A stretch of 64,000 nt of DNA from Haloplanus litoreus (lineage in GTDB: Archaea > Halobacteriota > Halobacteria > Halobacteriales > Haloferacaceae), in NCBI RefSeq assembly GCF_042677945.1, contig NZ_JBHUDN010000015.1. One strand, written 5' to 3'. The notes under the pieces were generated by a model. That model did not search any database. It saw nothing but the letters and a program-made list of their open reading frames with translations, and had not been told where the DNA came from. Positions within the stretch are counted from its first letter, which is position 1; each line of letters begins with the position of its first letter. The position numbers and the translations under genes were made by a program. Of the stretch, positions 63,999-64,000 are shown piece after piece.

Positions 63999-64000
63999 GC

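Overview
The window is high-GC DNA from a haloarchaeon (class Halobacteria). The evidence is the acidic proteome, archaeal promoters (a TATA element about 25-30 bases before the start codon, so most transcripts look leaderless), an archaeal TFB, an NreA-type repair protein with a PCNA-binding tail, thermosome-like chaperonins, and a glucose dehydrogenase / KDPG pathway with its GfcR regulator. Genus is not determined. Two runs of N (8498-8509 and 53278-53361) break a hydrolase gene and a solute-binding-protein gene; in both the two halves are in different frames, so the N lengths are not true gap lengths.

Region 1 (1-20.3 kb) is mostly housekeeping: the tail of PolX, a Mut7-C nuclease-like protein, a histidine kinase with a pseudo-receiver domain, UspA, NreA, a TFB without zinc-ribbon cysteines, RNase HI, a PadR regulator, pyrophosphatase, a rhomboid protease, endonuclease V, prolyl-tRNA synthetase, the 1513-residue glutamate synthase with a palindrome-rich promoter, and an HD-domain protein.

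Region 2 (20.4-28.9 kb) is the most unusual part. A SipW-like S26B signal peptidase lies among four minus-strand genes for exported proteins: a von Willebrand A protein, a small beta-rich protein, a TasA/camelysin-like protein, and a protein with glycosylation-sequon repeats plus a long Asp/Ser stalk. A DUF7344-type membrane-bound winged-helix regulator is divergent. This looks like an archaeal counterpart of SipW/TasA matrix-fibre loci. Region 3 (29-35.3 kb) follows with envelope-glycan genes: an STT3/AglB-like protein, a polyprenyl-phosphate sugar transferase and UppP, which could serve glycosylation of those exoproteins.

Region 4 (35.6-39.4 kb) holds a GbsR/MarR-type regulator with a perfect inverted repeat at its own promoter, an uncharacterised protein, and a second sensor kinase with a palindromic duplication in its ATP-binding domain.

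Region 5 (39.4 kb to the end) is a carbohydrate island: a class II aldolase plus MtnA pair (possible DHAP shunt), a TrmB-family regulator, gdh-gfcR overlapping by 4 bases, a HAD hydrolase, KD(P)G aldolase, KDG kinase, aldehyde:ferredoxin oxidoreductase with a MoaD-like protein, two divergent thermosome-like genes facing each other, a complete sugar ABC transporter, two near-duplicate enolase-superfamily dehydratases around a UspA gene, and two SDR dehydrogenases. Together these suggest import and semi-phosphorylative Entner-Doudoroff breakdown of sugars or sugar acids.
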